Assembly (NCBI GenBank): GCA_035295165.1
Contig: DATGJN010000006.1
Location: forward strand, 1-54,833
DNA: 54,833 nucleotides
Origin: a bacterium
Lineage (GTDB): Bacteria; Sysuimicrobiota; Sysuimicrobiia; Sysuimicrobiales; Segetimicrobiaceae
Reading direction: 5' to 3'
The notes beneath the pieces are model-generated. The model saw nothing but the letters and a program-made list of their open reading frames with translations, had not been told where the DNA came from and did no database searches. Below are positions 8,866 to 17,989 of the stretch, in pieces. Position 1 is the first letter of the stretch. Every line of letters begins with the position of its first letter. Position numbers and translations under genes: made by a program.

Positions 8866-9756
8866 CTACGCCTCCCTGGCGCGCTCGCCCCACAGGCCCG
8901 TCGGACGGAACGCCAGAATCAGCAGCAACAGCCCGAATCCGTACACGTCCCGAAACGACGGAGCGATCAGCACCGAGCCCAGGCTCTCCACCAGTCCGAG
9001 CAACAGGCCGCCGACGACGCTGCCCGGCAGCGAGCCGAGGCCGCCGATCACGATGATCTCAAACCCCTTCACCGTGCTGAGCGCGCCGCTCTGCGGATAG
9101 ACGAGAAACACCGGCGCGAGCAGCGCCCCCGCCGCTCCCGCCAACGCCACGCCGATCCCGAACGCGAGCATGTCGATCCGCGGCAGGCTGATGCCCGCAC
9201 ACAGCGCCCCGATCCGATTCTGCGCCACGCTCCGGAGCGCCAGGCCGAACCACGTCCGCCGCACCACCCAGTCGAACAGCGCCAGGAGCACCACCGCCCC
9301 GAGGAACGCGACGAACCGGCTCCCGTTGATCGGCAGCGGGCCGAGTTGGACCGGGGGCGCATAGTCGCGCGGGGAGAACTGGTACGGCCCGAACACCACC
9401 ACGGCCAGATTCCGGAACAGCACCGTCAGGCTGATCGTCATGATCGTCGCGTACTCGTCCAACCGCTCGAGCCGGCCCGCAAACATCGGCTGGAGGAGCG
9501 CCCATTCAACGATCATGCCGAGCACGCCAACGCCAAGGATCGCGAGCGGCAGCGCGAGGTACCAGCGTGCCGGCCCGAGCCAATCGGCGAGCAAGAGATA
9601 CTGCGCGTACCCGCCGATCATGTAGAACTCGCCCATCGCCCAGTTGATCATCTTCATGACGCTGTAGATGAACGTGATCCCGACCGCCATCAGGCAGTAG
9701 ATCGCGCCGATGACCAAGCCGGCGAGCACGTATTGGGCGAGCAGGGTCGCATCCAT
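8866..9756 (-). CDS. livH: Branched-chain amino-acid-type ABC permease LivH
   Basis: 296 residues. It begins with the characteristic GLVIGAIYCLMAVGITFIYSVMKMINWAMGEFYMIGGY and ends in PTGLWGERA, both LivH hallmarks. ARNRIGALCAGI-type sequence (here AQNRIGALCAGIS) is the ATPase-coupling loop. About eight membrane helices. It lies 43 bp downstream of the binding-protein gene and five bases upstream of livM, so the order is livG-livF-binding protein-livH-livM on one transcript. Confidence 0.92.
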   Translation of the reverse strand: MDATLLAQYVLAGLVIGAIYCLMAVGITFIYSVMKMINWAMGEFYMIGGYAQYLLLADWLGPARWYLALPLAILGVGVLGMIVEWALLQPMFAGRLERLDEYATIMTISLTVLFRNLAVVVFGPYQFSPRDYAPPVQLGPLPINGSRFVAFLGAVVLLALFDWVVRRTWFGLALRSVAQNRIGALCAGISLPRIDMLAFGIGVALAGAAGALLAPVFLVYPQSGALSTVKGFEIIVIGGLGSLPGSVVGGLLLGLVESLGSVLIAPSFRDVYGFGLLLLILAFRPTGLWGERAREA

Positions 9757-9799
9757 CGCGCGCGTCCGTGGGGGCGGGTCCCGGTCCCTCCTTCGCAGC

Positions 9800-11044
9800 T
9801 TAGCGGGCCGCCTCGAACGTGCCCGTCTTCAACGCCGGCGGATAGAGGATCGGCGCCTGATCGTAGGTTTCGTCCTGTTTCGTGTACTGGAGGATCACGA
9901 GCGGCGGCGACCACTGGTGCCAGTACACGCCGGCTGCGCGGGGAAACGTCGCCCCGTTGCCGATCCACGTGTCGAATCGCCCCCGCTCGAGTTGCGCGAT
10001 GATGCGCCGGGGGTCGCGGCTGCAGGCCTGGTTCATCGCCTCGGCGAGGATCACCGCGTCGCCGAACGAGTTCAGGTTGCTGTACACCGCGGTGGAGTGG
10101 AAGCGCTTTGCGTACTCGACGGCCGCCCACGTGCCGAGCGGGCTCAGCGCCATCCGGGGATGGAAGTACGAGATGAAGGCGAGCGACGTCCCCGTCGGGC
10201 CGAGGTTCTTCCAGTACTCCTCCGGGCGCACCGGGAAGTCGTAGGAGGCCAGCATCGGCGTCTGCGGGAACAGCCCGATGTCGTGCGCCTGCTTGATGAT
10301 CAGATACGCCGGCGTCCCGACGCCGACGTTGAGCACGATGTCCGGCTTCTCCGCCTTGAACTTCAACAGCTGCGGCGTCAGGTCGGCCGAGGTGCGGTCG
10401 AAGATCACGGCGTCGAGCGTGATGTTGAGTTTCTTCTGGGCGATCAAGGTCTTTGTGGCCTCGGCGAGGCCGATCCCGTAGTCCGTGTTCTCCGCCAGCA
10501 TCGCGACCTTATGCCAGCCCTGCGCCTGAATGAACCCGATCCAGGCGGCGGCACGATCCGGATCGACGGGGTGCGTACGGAAGACGGCCTGGAAGTGCTT
10601 GCCGGTAATGTCCGCCGCGGACGCCTGGGTGGAGATGTACGGCACGCCCGTCTCGTCCGCGAGCGGCGCGGTGGCGAGCATCGCGGAGCTGTGGAAGGCG
10701 CCAAACACGCCGACCGCGTGCTCCTCCGTCACCAGACGCCGGAAGCCGGCGACGGACTTCTCGGGCGTCCCGCTGTCGTCCTCGACGGCGACCGTCACCG
10801 GCGTCGCGGGAAGCGCACAGGACGTCTTCGGCCCGAACACCCCGCCCATCACCGTATTGATGTACTGTTCGCCGAGCTGTGCCCCCTGAACGATCAGCTG
10901 TCCGGCCGCCGGATCGCCGGGCGGCGACAGCGGCGTGAGCACGCCGAGCACGAGCGGACCCGACGTCGCACCCCAGCCGATCCCGGCGCCGGCCCCGCCG
11001 GCGAGCACGATCGCGATCACCGCGGCGACGATACCTCGCTGCAT
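9800..11044 (-). CDS. Liv-type periplasmic amino-acid-binding protein
   Basis: 414 residues with an N-terminal hydrophobic signal (residues ~5-25, ending GAGAGIGWG); there is no lipobox Cys, so it is either released or kept by the uncleaved anchor. The mature part starts LVLGVLTPLSPPGD and has the type-I periplasmic fold of the Peripla_BP_6 group (VTVAVEDDSGTPEKSVAG, VGVFGAFHSSAMLA, PYISTQASAADI). GGAGGTGA precedes the ATG by about six bases, the best ribosome site of the cluster, as expected for a binding protein made in excess. The ligand is not deducible. Confidence 0.92.
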   Translation of the reverse strand: MQRGIVAAVIAIVLAGGAGAGIGWGATSGPLVLGVLTPLSPPGDPAAGQLIVQGAQLGEQYINTVMGGVFGPKTSCALPATPVTVAVEDDSGTPEKSVAGFRRLVTEEHAVGVFGAFHSSAMLATAPLADETGVPYISTQASAADITGKHFQAVFRTHPVDPDRAAAWIGFIQAQGWHKVAMLAENTDYGIGLAEATKTLIAQKKLNITLDAVIFDRTSADLTPQLLKFKAEKPDIVLNVGVGTPAYLIIKQAHDIGLFPQTPMLASYDFPVRPEEYWKNLGPTGTSLAFISYFHPRMALSPLGTWAAVEYAKRFHSTAVYSNLNSFGDAVILAEAMNQACSRDPRRIIAQLERGRFDTWIGNGATFPRAAGVYWHQWSPPLVILQYTKQDETYDQAPILYPPALKTGTFEAAR

Positions 11045-11067
11045 CCTCGTTCACCTCCAATCGCGTG

Positions 11068-11796
11068 TCATGCGAGCTCGGATCCGATCAACGCCTCCTG
11101 GACGATCCCGCGAAGGTCCGCCGCGAACGCCTCCCGCGGCCCTGCGCGCTGTACCCGCCCCATCGTGACCAAGTACACGTCGTCCGCCAAGGCTACGGCC
11201 TCGGTGATGTTCTGGTCCACGAGCAGCATCGTGATCCCGAGCGCCCGGCTTCGGTGCAGCAGCCCGTAAACGTCCTCGGCGATGCGCGGCGCCAGCCCCA
11301 CGGTCGGTTCGTCCACGAGCAGCAGCGACGGCATGGCGACCAGCTCCTTCGCGATCGACAGCATGCGAAGCTGGCCGCCGCTGAGCACGGCGGCGCGGGC
11401 CCGGCGGAGTCCCGCGAGGGCGGGGAACAGGTCGTAGACCCGCGCGATCCCCTCGCGGAGGCGGGTGCGATCGTGCCGAATCGTCCATCCGCCGACGCGC
11501 AGCGTCTCGTCCACCGTCATCTGTGGAAACGTGCTCGTGCCCTGCGGCACGTAGCCGATGCCCAGCCGCTTGCGCTCGTCCGGTTGCAGCCGCTGGATCT
11601 CGCGCGCCCCGACGAGCACGCGGCCGCTCCGCGGCTGCAGCAGACCGAACACGACGCGGAGCAACGTCGATTTGCCCGCGCCGTTTGGGCCGATCACCGC
11701 CGTGATGCGTCCCGCCCCCGCGCGCAGCGTAAGACCGTCGAGAATGTCGATGCCCTCGTGGTATCCGGCGACGACCTGATCGACCCACAGCATCAC
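11068..11796 (-). CDS. livF: Liv-type ABC transporter ATPase (LivF)
   Basis: 242 residues. Walker A GPNGAGKST, Q-loop in GYVPQGTSTFPQMTV, signature LSGGQLRML, Walker B LLLVDEPTVGLAP and the H/Q switch region MLLVDQN. The short form, lacking the C-terminal extension, and the PQ...FPxMTVDETL spacing match LivF. It starts GTG-ATG at 11796; either codon could initiate. It lies 42 bp after livG and 23 bp before the binding-protein gene. It pairs with LivG to energise LivHM. Confidence 0.92.
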   Translation of the reverse strand: MMLWVDQVVAGYHEGIDILDGLTLRAGAGRITAVIGPNGAGKSTLLRVVFGLLQPRSGRVLVGAREIQRLQPDERKRLGIGYVPQGTSTFPQMTVDETLRVGGWTIRHDRTRLREGIARVYDLFPALAGLRRARAAVLSGGQLRMLSIAKELVAMPSLLLVDEPTVGLAPRIAEDVYGLLHRSRALGITMLLVDQNITEAVALADDVYLVTMGRVQRAGPREAFAADLRGIVQEALIGSELA

Positions 11797-11838
11797 GCGG
11801 CCACCCCCACCCAGAGGAACGGGGTCGCACGCACGCGG

Positions 11839-12624
11839 CTACGCGCGAGGGACCGCGGCAAGCTCGACCCCGGTCCGGCCCAGGTACGCTTCCACGACGC
11901 GGGGATCGCGCGCCACCTCGGCCAGCGCGCCGTCGGCGATCCACGATCCGTTGTGCATCACGGAGACCCGGCGGGCCAGCCGTCCGAGCACCGCCATCTC
12001 GTGGCTGACGATGAGAAACGCGACCCCCTGGGTCCGGTTGACCTCGAGGATCGTGTCGATCATCCGCTCCTTGATCGCGGGGTGGACGCCGGCAAACGGC
12101 TCGTCCAGCAGGCAGCACACCAACGGCTCGGCGGCGAGGCAGCGGGCGAGTTGGAGCAGCATCGCCTGGCCGCCGGACAGCACCCGTGCCTCCATGTGCG
12201 CCAGCGTCTCGAGCCGCACCACGCGGAGCAGTGCGCCGGCGCGGTCCCGCGCCGCGGACCACGAGGCCCGGCCGTGGTCCGCGCACGCGGGCAGGAGTAC
12301 GTTCTCAAGCACCGTCATGTGGCGGCAGACCCGCGGGAGTTGAAACGTCCGGGCGAGCCCGAGCGCGGCGACCCGGTCGGGCGGCCACCCGGCGATGGAC
12401 CGGCCCCCGAGCACGATCTCGCCTCCGTCCGGCGCCACCTGCCCGCCGATGAGGTTGAGCAGGGTCGTCTTGCCGGAGCCGTTGGGTCCGATCAACCCCC
12501 GGATCTCGCCGCGCGTCACGGTGGTCGAGACGTCCCACACCGCGGCGACGCCGCCGAACGTCTTGCGCAGGCGGTCCACGACCAGCAGCGGCTCAGTCAC
12601 GCTGGAGTGTTCGCCGCTCCACAT
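11839..12624 (-). CDS. livG: Liv-type ABC transporter ATPase (LivG)
   Basis: 261 residues. Walker A GPNGSGKTT, signature LSGGQAMLL (slightly off the LSGGQ-QRxL norm), Walker B CCLLDEPFAG and switch His in LIVSHEM; the late part AEVARDPRVVEAYLG is the LivG C-terminal hallmark. The ATG at 12624 has GGGGGA upstream but overlaps the CtaG-like gene by 32 bases. GTG 12600, overlapping by eight bases, is also possible. Translation is probably coupled to the upstream gene either way. Confidence 0.9.
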   Translation of the reverse strand: MWSGEHSSVTEPLLVVDRLRKTFGGVAAVWDVSTTVTRGEIRGLIGPNGSGKTTLLNLIGGQVAPDGGEIVLGGRSIAGWPPDRVAALGLARTFQLPRVCRHMTVLENVLLPACADHGRASWSAARDRAGALLRVVRLETLAHMEARVLSGGQAMLLQLARCLAAEPLVCCLLDEPFAGVHPAIKERMIDTILEVNRTQGVAFLIVSHEMAVLGRLARRVSVMHNGSWIADGALAEVARDPRVVEAYLGRTGVELAAVPRA

Positions 12625-13351
12625 CCACGGTCCCCCGCCCCTTGTCGCGCCACAAGATGACGTTAATGAGGATCAGCATGGGCACCGCGTACATCATCTG
12701 CCCCATCACCCACATCAGGGCGCCGCCGAGCTTCAGGTCGTCAAGCGGCGACAGGCCCCACAGGCGCCCGACATCGGTATACGGCGTATAGAACGGGCGG
12801 CCGGCGAACGCGAGCGCGAATCCGAGCACGAAGTTGACCACGTCCGCACCCAAGAGCAGCGCGAGGCGAAGCCCGTACGACGCCCGGACGAGCGCCGGGG
12901 CGGGAGACACGATGACGCCCCAGAAGATGAGGCCCGCCGTGACGAACGTCGCGTGCTCCATCGCGTGGATCCAGGGGGAGCGAAGCGCCGCATCGTACGC
13001 CGCCGGCAGGTGCCACGCGAGCAGCACGCCGTTGTACACCACGAACGCCGGCACGGGCGCCCACAGGGCGCGCAGCACCCGCCGCAGGGCGGGCCGCTGA
13101 AACACCCACCCGAGCAACGTCGGGGGCACCGCGAGGGCGAGCAACGGCGGCGCGACGAGCAGCAGCAGCATGTGCTGCAGCATGTGGAGCGTGAACAGGT
13201 ACGCGGCACCGCGGTCGAGCGGAGACACGAGCGCCAGGGTGAGGGCAAGGTACCCGACCGAGAAGTACCAGATCTGACGGCGCCGCGGCGGAAATCGCGC
13301 CGCGATCCACACATACGCGAGCGCGCCAGCCACGAGCGCGCCCAGCACCAT
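12593..13351 (-). CDS. ctaG: CtaG/Caa3-type cytochrome c oxidase assembly membrane protein
   Basis: 252 residues, about seven membrane helices. SPLDRGAAYLFTLHMLQHMLLLLVAPPLL and FYTPYTDVGRLWGLSPLDDLKLGGALMWV fall within the Caa3_CtaG family and hold conserved His residues that may bind copper. The real N-terminus may be longer: the frame stays open upstream and encodes TDWNADP, which resembles the family start, but no usual start codon is present before the pyrB stop region. No terminal-oxidase genes are nearby; the gene instead sits between pyrB and livG on the same strand. Confidence 0.85.
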   Translation of the reverse strand: MVLGALVAGALAYVWIAARFPPRRRQIWYFSVGYLALTLALVSPLDRGAAYLFTLHMLQHMLLLLVAPPLLALAVPPTLLGWVFQRPALRRVLRALWAPVPAFVVYNGVLLAWHLPAAYDAALRSPWIHAMEHATFVTAGLIFWGVIVSPAPALVRASYGLRLALLLGADVVNFVLGFALAFAGRPFYTPYTDVGRLWGLSPLDDLKLGGALMWVMGQMMYAVPMLILINVILWRDKGRGTVDVERRTLQRD

Positions 13352-13403
13352 CGGGTCGGCGTTCCAATCGGTCCAGCGGAGTGTGACGATGGACGCGCCT
13401 GGC

Positions 13404-14420
13404 CTACCGGCCGATCCAGTTTCTACCCCGATCCACCGCGCAGGTCAGCTTCAGCAGCGCCATGCGGATGTACATGCCCGCCTCGGTTTGATCGAAGATG
13501 ATCACGCGGGGGTCCGCGTCCACGGACGTCGGCAGCTCGGAGTGAACCCCTTCGACCCGGGGGAGCGGGTGCATCACGATCGCGTTCGCGGGAAGCTCGC
13601 CGAGGATCTCCGGCGTCACGACAAACGCGTCGCGCACACGCTCGTACGTGCGTTGATCGTCTCCGAACCGCTCCTTTTGGATGCGCGTCACGTACAGTAC
13701 GTCCGCGCCGCGGATGCCGTCCGCGAGATCGTCGGTCTGCATCACGGGCACCTTGTGGCGGCGCAGGTAGGCGAGCAGATCGTCCTTCATCTGCACCGCG
13801 GGCGGCGCGACCATGCGCACCGCGACGCCCCGGTACTTCGCCAGCAGGTAGCACAACGACCGCGCGGTCCGGCCGTTCATCAAGTCTCCCGCGACCGCGA
13901 CCGTGACCCCGTCCAGCGTCCCGCGATGGCGCCAGATCGTGTAGGCGTCCAGCAGCGCCTGCGTCGGGTGCTGGCCCGGCCCGTCGCCGGCGTTGAACAC
14001 GGGGATCGGCCGCCGCGTCCGCCCGTCGAGGGCGACCGAGGCCGCACGCTCCGCGGCGCCTTCCTGATAGTGGCGGATCACGATCGCGGCGGGGCGGTAC
14101 CGGCAGACGACGCGGATCGTGTCTTCGATCGATTCACCCTTCGCGGCCGATGAAAACTCCCGTGCCGCCTCCGACGAGAGCACGCGCCCCCCGAGGTGGT
14201 AGGTGGCAAACTCGAACGACAGCCGCGTGCGCGTGCTGGGCTCGTAGAACAGGGTCAGGACGATCTTGCCCTTGAGGAGGTTGCTGCCCCCCGCGTCGAT
14301 GATCTCCTCGGCGAGTCGAGCTTCCCGAAACACGCGGTCCAACGCCTGAGGATCGAACTGCTGAGCGCGCAGGACGTGGGGCCATCCGGCCCAGAGGTGG
14401 AGCGTGGCTGGCGCCGCCAT
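13404..14420 (-). CDS. pyrB: Aspartate carbamoyltransferase catalytic subunit
   Basis: 338 residues. Carbamoyl-phosphate site STRTRLSFE, HPTQALLDAYT, aspartate-side GDLMNGRTARSL, and HPLPRVEGV are all present, giving the PyrB class rather than ornithine carbamoyltransferase. It forms N-carbamoyl-aspartate, the first committed step of pyrimidine synthesis, in the cytoplasm. The ATG at 14420 is the first codon from which the family N-terminus aligns; no strong ribosome site precedes it, so initiation may be weak or leaderless. No pyrI, pyrC or carAB gene is nearby. It is the head of a minus-strand run that continues into the liv genes. Confidence 0.92.
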   Translation of the reverse strand: MAAPATLHLWAGWPHVLRAQQFDPQALDRVFREARLAEEIIDAGGSNLLKGKIVLTLFYEPSTRTRLSFEFATYHLGGRVLSSEAAREFSSAAKGESIEDTIRVVCRYRPAAIVIRHYQEGAAERAASVALDGRTRRPIPVFNAGDGPGQHPTQALLDAYTIWRHRGTLDGVTVAVAGDLMNGRTARSLCYLLAKYRGVAVRMVAPPAVQMKDDLLAYLRRHKVPVMQTDDLADGIRGADVLYVTRIQKERFGDDQRTYERVRDAFVVTPEILGELPANAIVMHPLPRVEGVHSELPTSVDADPRVIIFDQTEAGMYIRMALLKLTCAVDRGRNWIGR

Positions 14421-14535
14421 ACCATGACGACTGTTCGCGCCGGGGTCCCGCCGGCCCTCCCGCCGGGACCCAGGGGCGCGCCCCATCGAAGGAGAATTGC
14501 TCCCGCGATAACCGGACACGAAGGAGGCGTGACGT

Positions 14536-14928
14536 ATGGTCCCGCCTGCAGGGACCCCCGCGTACCAGGATCTCCTGATCGCCCATTTGATCGCCTGGAG
14601 CCGGCACGATATCGAAGCGATCATGGGCATGATGACCCACGACTGCATCTTCGAGACCTCGGGCGGCCCGGATCCGTGGGGCCGCCGGTACGAGGGGCAG
14701 GCGGCCGTGCGGGAGGCGATCGAGGAGATCTTCGAGATGCTGTCCGACGTCCGCTACACCAACGCGCGGCACACGGCGTGCGGCGACCGGGGGGTGTCGG
14801 AGTGGACGATGATCGCCACTCGACCGGACGGCAGCCGCATCGAAGCCCGAGGGTGCGACTTGTTCGAGTTCCGGGACGGGAAGATCCACCGCAAGGACTC
14901 CTACCGCAAGCGCCGCGTCGCGCGGTAG
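14536..14928 (+). CDS. SnoaL/NTF2-like fold protein
   Basis: 130 residues. The cone-shaped alpha+beta fold is suggested by HLIAWSRHDIEAIMGMMTHDCIFET, AAVREAIEEIFEM, and the closing RGCDLFEFRDGKIHRKDSYRK. SnoaL-like proteins are small cyclases, isomerases or ligand binders, and many have no known substrate. AAGGAGG lies eight bases before the ATG. It is transcribed divergently from pyrB across 115 bp. No neighbour indicates a polyketide pathway. Confidence 0.85.
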   Translation: MVPPAGTPAYQDLLIAHLIAWSRHDIEAIMGMMTHDCIFETSGGPDPWGRRYEGQAAVREAIEEIFEMLSDVRYTNARHTACGDRGVSEWTMIATRPDGSRIEARGCDLFEFRDGKIHRKDSYRKRRVAR

Positions 14929-15007
14929 CGCCGGCGATCGCGCGAGCCGATCGGCCCGACGGGGACCTCCCCGCGCGGGTGCGCCCGTCACTCCGCGAGC
15001 CTGCCGT

Positions 15008-15033
15008 CGCCGCCGGCCCACTTGCGGGCGGCG
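15008..15033. terminator. GC hairpin in convergent gap (SnoaL-like / ilvD)
   Basis: A 7-bp perfect stem CGCCGCC/GGCGGCG with a 12-nt loop in the 142-bp gap between the ends of the SnoaL-like gene and ilvD. There is no T-run. The stop of the + gene is 80 bp away, so this is a weaker candidate than the hairpin at 4869. The rest of the gap holds nothing recognisable. Confidence 0.35.
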
Positions 15034-15070
15034 CGACACGGCGTCGAACGTCCCCGCGCGGTCGCCGCGG

Positions 15071-16753
15071 CTACCCGCAAACCGCCCCCTGAGCAGACGA
15101 CGACACGAGCTTCGCGTACTTGGCCAGCGCGCCGGTGCGGTAGCGCGGTTCAGGGGCCGTCCACGCGCGCAGGCGCGCCTTGACGTCGTCAGGCGGCACG
15201 TCCAGATCGAGCCGCCGGTTCGGCACATCGATGCTGACGATATCGCCGTCCCGCACGATCGCGATCGGACCTCCGTGCGCGGCCTCGGGCGCCACGTGCC
15301 CGATCACCAACCCGTGCGAACCGCCGGAGAAGCGACCGTCGGTGACGAGCGCCACGTCCTCACCGAACCCTGCGCCGTACAACGCGCCGGTGACGGAGAG
15401 CATCTCGCGCATGCCGGGGCCCCCTTTCGGGCCTTCGTTCCGGATGATCACGACGTCGCCGCGCGACAGGCGGTGGTGGACCACCGCGTCCATCGCGTCT
15501 TCCTCCCGCTCGAACACGCGCGCCGGACCGCGGAGGACCTGACGCTTGACGCCGGCCGTCTTGATGACGGCACCCTCCGGCGCGAGCGTCCCGGACAACA
15601 CGGCGAGCGTACCGCTCGGTTCCATCGGGCTGCCGATCGGGTGCACGATCTGCTGATTCGCCGGGCGCCGCACGTCGCGCAGGTTTTCGGCCATCGTCTT
15701 GCCGGTGACGGTCAGCACGTCGCCGTGCAGGTACCCGCCCTCGAGCAGTTCGTGCAGCACGACCGGGACGCCGCCGATCCGGTCGAGGTCCACCATCAGG
15801 TATCGGCCGCCGGGGTGCATGTCCGCGATGCGGGGGGTCTTGCGGCTGATCCGATCGAAGTCCGCCAGCGCGAGCTCCACCCCCGCCTCTCGAGCAATCG
15901 CCAGCAGGTGCAGCACCCCGTTCGTCGAGCCCCCCATCGCGACCAGCGTCGTGATCGCGTTCTCAAACGCCCGGCGCGTGAGGATGTCGCGCGGACGGAT
16001 GCCGTCGCGCAGCAGCCGCACCGCAGCGTGACCGACCTGCCGGCATACCTCGGCGCGGCGCGGGTCGAGCGCCGGCACCGAGGCGCTGCCCGGCAGACAC
16101 ATGCCGAGCGCTTCGATGCACGACGCCATCGTGTTTGCCGTGTACAACCCGCCGCACGATCCGGCGCCCGGGCACGCCACGCACTCCAGGTGGTACAGTT
16201 GCTCGTCGGTCATCTTCCCCTCGGCGTGAGCGCCCACCGCCTCGAAGACGTCCACGATCGTGACGTCACGGCCCTCGAACTGGCCGGGCATGATCGTGCC
16301 GCCGTACAGGAACACGCCTGGCACGTTGAGGCGGGCTAGCGCGAGCACCATCCCGGGCAGGCTCTTGTCGCACCCCGCGATCGCGACAAGACCGTCGAAC
16401 GCCTCCGCGATCACCATCAGCTCCACGGAGTCGGCGATGATCTCGCGGCTCACGAGCGACGCCTTCATCCCCTCGTGCCCCATGGAGATCGCGTCACTCA
16501 CCGCGATCGTCCCAAACTCGATCGGCGTCCCGCCGGCCGCCCGCACGCCTTCCTTCACCAGCCGCGCGTCGACATTCAGGTGCAGGTTGCACGGCGTCAC
16601 CTCGTTCCACGAGGACGCCACCCCAAACTGCGGCCGCGCGAGATCGTCGTCCTTCAGGCCGGTGGCCCGCAGCATCGCCCGGTGCGGGGCGCGCTCGGGT
16701 CCTTCCGTCACCGCCGACGAGCGGCGCTTCATGTCGGTCGTCGTTCTGGCCAT
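15071..16753 (-). CDS. ilvD: Dihydroxy-acid dehydratase
   Basis: 560 residues, typical length. It dehydrates 2,3-dihydroxy-isovalerate and -methylvalerate to the 2-oxoacid precursors of Val/Leu and Ile. Cluster-binding cysteines lie in [10 protein letters not shown] and in the [19 protein letters not shown] region; GRFSGGSHG is the family signature near the C-terminus. ATG 16753 is chosen because AGGAGG is about ten bases upstream. It stands 108 bp after the ATP-grasp-like gene. No other ilv genes are in the window. Confidence 0.94.
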   Translation of the reverse strand: MARTTTDMKRRSSAVTEGPERAPHRAMLRATGLKDDDLARPQFGVASSWNEVTPCNLHLNVDARLVKEGVRAAGGTPIEFGTIAVSDAISMGHEGMKASLVSREIIADSVELMVIAEAFDGLVAIAGCDKSLPGMVLALARLNVPGVFLYGGTIMPGQFEGRDVTIVDVFEAVGAHAEGKMTDEQLYHLECVACPGAGSCGGLYTANTMASCIEALGMCLPGSASVPALDPRRAEVCRQVGHAAVRLLRDGIRPRDILTRRAFENAITTLVAMGGSTNGVLHLLAIAREAGVELALADFDRISRKTPRIADMHPGGRYLMVDLDRIGGVPVVLHELLEGGYLHGDVLTVTGKTMAENLRDVRRPANQQIVHPIGSPMEPSGTLAVLSGTLAPEGAVIKTAGVKRQVLRGPARVFEREEDAMDAVVHHRLSRGDVVIIRNEGPKGGPGMREMLSVTGALYGAGFGEDVALVTDGRFSGGSHGLVIGHVAPEAAHGGPIAIVRDGDIVSIDVPNRRLDLDVPPDDVKARLRAWTAPEPRYRTGALAKYAKLVSSSAQGAVCG

Positions 16754-16861
16754 CTGCGCTGGGCCTCCTGTCGGAAGTTTCCGCACACACAGTATCGGCA
16801 GGCGCGCGGGGCGGTCATCCCGCCCTTTCTCCGACGCGTGGGGTGGGCCCTGCCGCGAACG

Positions 16862-17989
16862 CTAGCGGGGGCGCCGGGACGACGACGCCGGGACCGTCCC
16901 GTTCGTCGATCCCTGACCGGCTTGCCCGAGGACGACAAACTCGCGGGCCAGGCGCGCGCGCACCGCCTGCCCGGTCGCGAGGTCCCAGCAGTTCACGATC
17001 GCCAGCCGGAATCCTCCCGGCGGCATCGCGTGCTGTTCGGGCGGCTTGCGCGGATCGAAGGTGATCTGGATGCTCGACACGCCGGCGACCGCCCGCAGCG
17101 CGCGGACGACCTCGGGGGAGATCCAGTAGCGCCGGCCGTGGGCACCGAACAACACGATGCTGTACCCGCGCCGGGGGCGGGTGTCGAACCGCCACCGCCG
17201 GTGTGCGTACAGGTCCACGACGCTTTCGAGCCACCCGGGTCCGTTGAGATCGACCCACTGCTCGGACATCCGGAGGTGGCATTCGATGATGGCCCCACCG
17301 ATCGACTCGAAGTTCACGATCCCGGTGAACCCGCGCAGATGGCGCCGGATCCACCGCCCGCAATACGCTTCGAGCTTGGGGAGCCGGCGGGCGAGCACGG
17401 ACCAATAGTCGAAGGTCCCGCCCGGCAGGCGCTTCCCCTCGGTGTGGCTCCACCACCGCGGCGTCCCGCGCACGAGCGCGACGTCCGTGCTGATGTGTCG
17501 CCCCCTGAACAGCGTCATCCACAGATGCCCGGGCGTGAAGCGCGCGTCGAGTTCGGCGCCGGAGCGGATCACGACGCTGCCGGCGCCCATGCCGTGCAGG
17601 TTCATGATCGGCTTGCTGAACACGGGGAACCGCGCGGGCGCAACGCCGTGCGGGGCGTGCACGATCCCCTGACTCTCGCAGATGAAGAGCTTGTCGTGCA
17701 CGTGCCGATACCGAGGAAACAGTCGCCAGGCGGCGGGGTCGTCGATCGGGATCTCGACCGAGGCCGGGCATGCGACGCCTTCGAAGTACTGCCACCGCCA
17801 CGGGTCGACCCCGGGAAACGCGGTTCGGTCCGGAGGTGGGGGCTCGTCCTGCAGGTTGTACAGCTCGAGCAGCGCCTCCCGGGGATCGCCGGCGCCGTTC
17901 TCACGGGTCCGTGCCGGCACAGCGACGGACCGCCCCGCGGCGCGGAGCTCTCGGGTGCGACCTGATAATGACCCGAGCGCGGTACTCAT
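16862..17989 (-). CDS. Uncharacterised ATP-grasp-like protein
   Basis: 375 residues. The middle contains FSKPIMNLHGMG, GHLWM followed by G-H-STDVAL, and later TGIVNFESIGGAIIECHLRM, which resembles the ATP-grasp core where a conserved E..N..E/H set binds Mg-ATP, though I cannot align it to a known ligase. The N-terminal ~60 residues are low-complexity. Its ATG (17989) overlaps the DapA-like stop in an ATGA, so the two are translationally coupled and probably act in one pathway. A ligation using the DapA-like product is an inference. The function is unknown. Confidence 0.7.
   Translation of the reverse strand: MSTALGSLSGRTRELRAAGRSVAVPARTRENGAGDPREALLELYNLQDEPPPPDRTAFPGVDPWRWQYFEGVACPASVEIPIDDPAAWRLFPRYRHVHDKLFICESQGIVHAPHGVAPARFPVFSKPIMNLHGMGAGSVVIRSGAELDARFTPGHLWMTLFRGRHISTDVALVRGTPRWWSHTEGKRLPGGTFDYWSVLARRLPKLEAYCGRWIRRHLRGFTGIVNFESIGGAIIECHLRMSEQWVDLNGPGWLESVVDLYAHRRWRFDTRPRRGYSIVLFGAHGRRYWISPEVVRALRAVAGVSSIQITFDPRKPPEQHAMPPGGFRLAIVNCWDLATGQAVRARLAREFVVLGQAGQGSTNGTVPASSSRRPR

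Noticed and set aside
12593-13351. A promoter-driven cytochrome oxidase cluster
   Set aside because: Only a CtaG-like gene is present; no coxA-D-type genes occur in the window.
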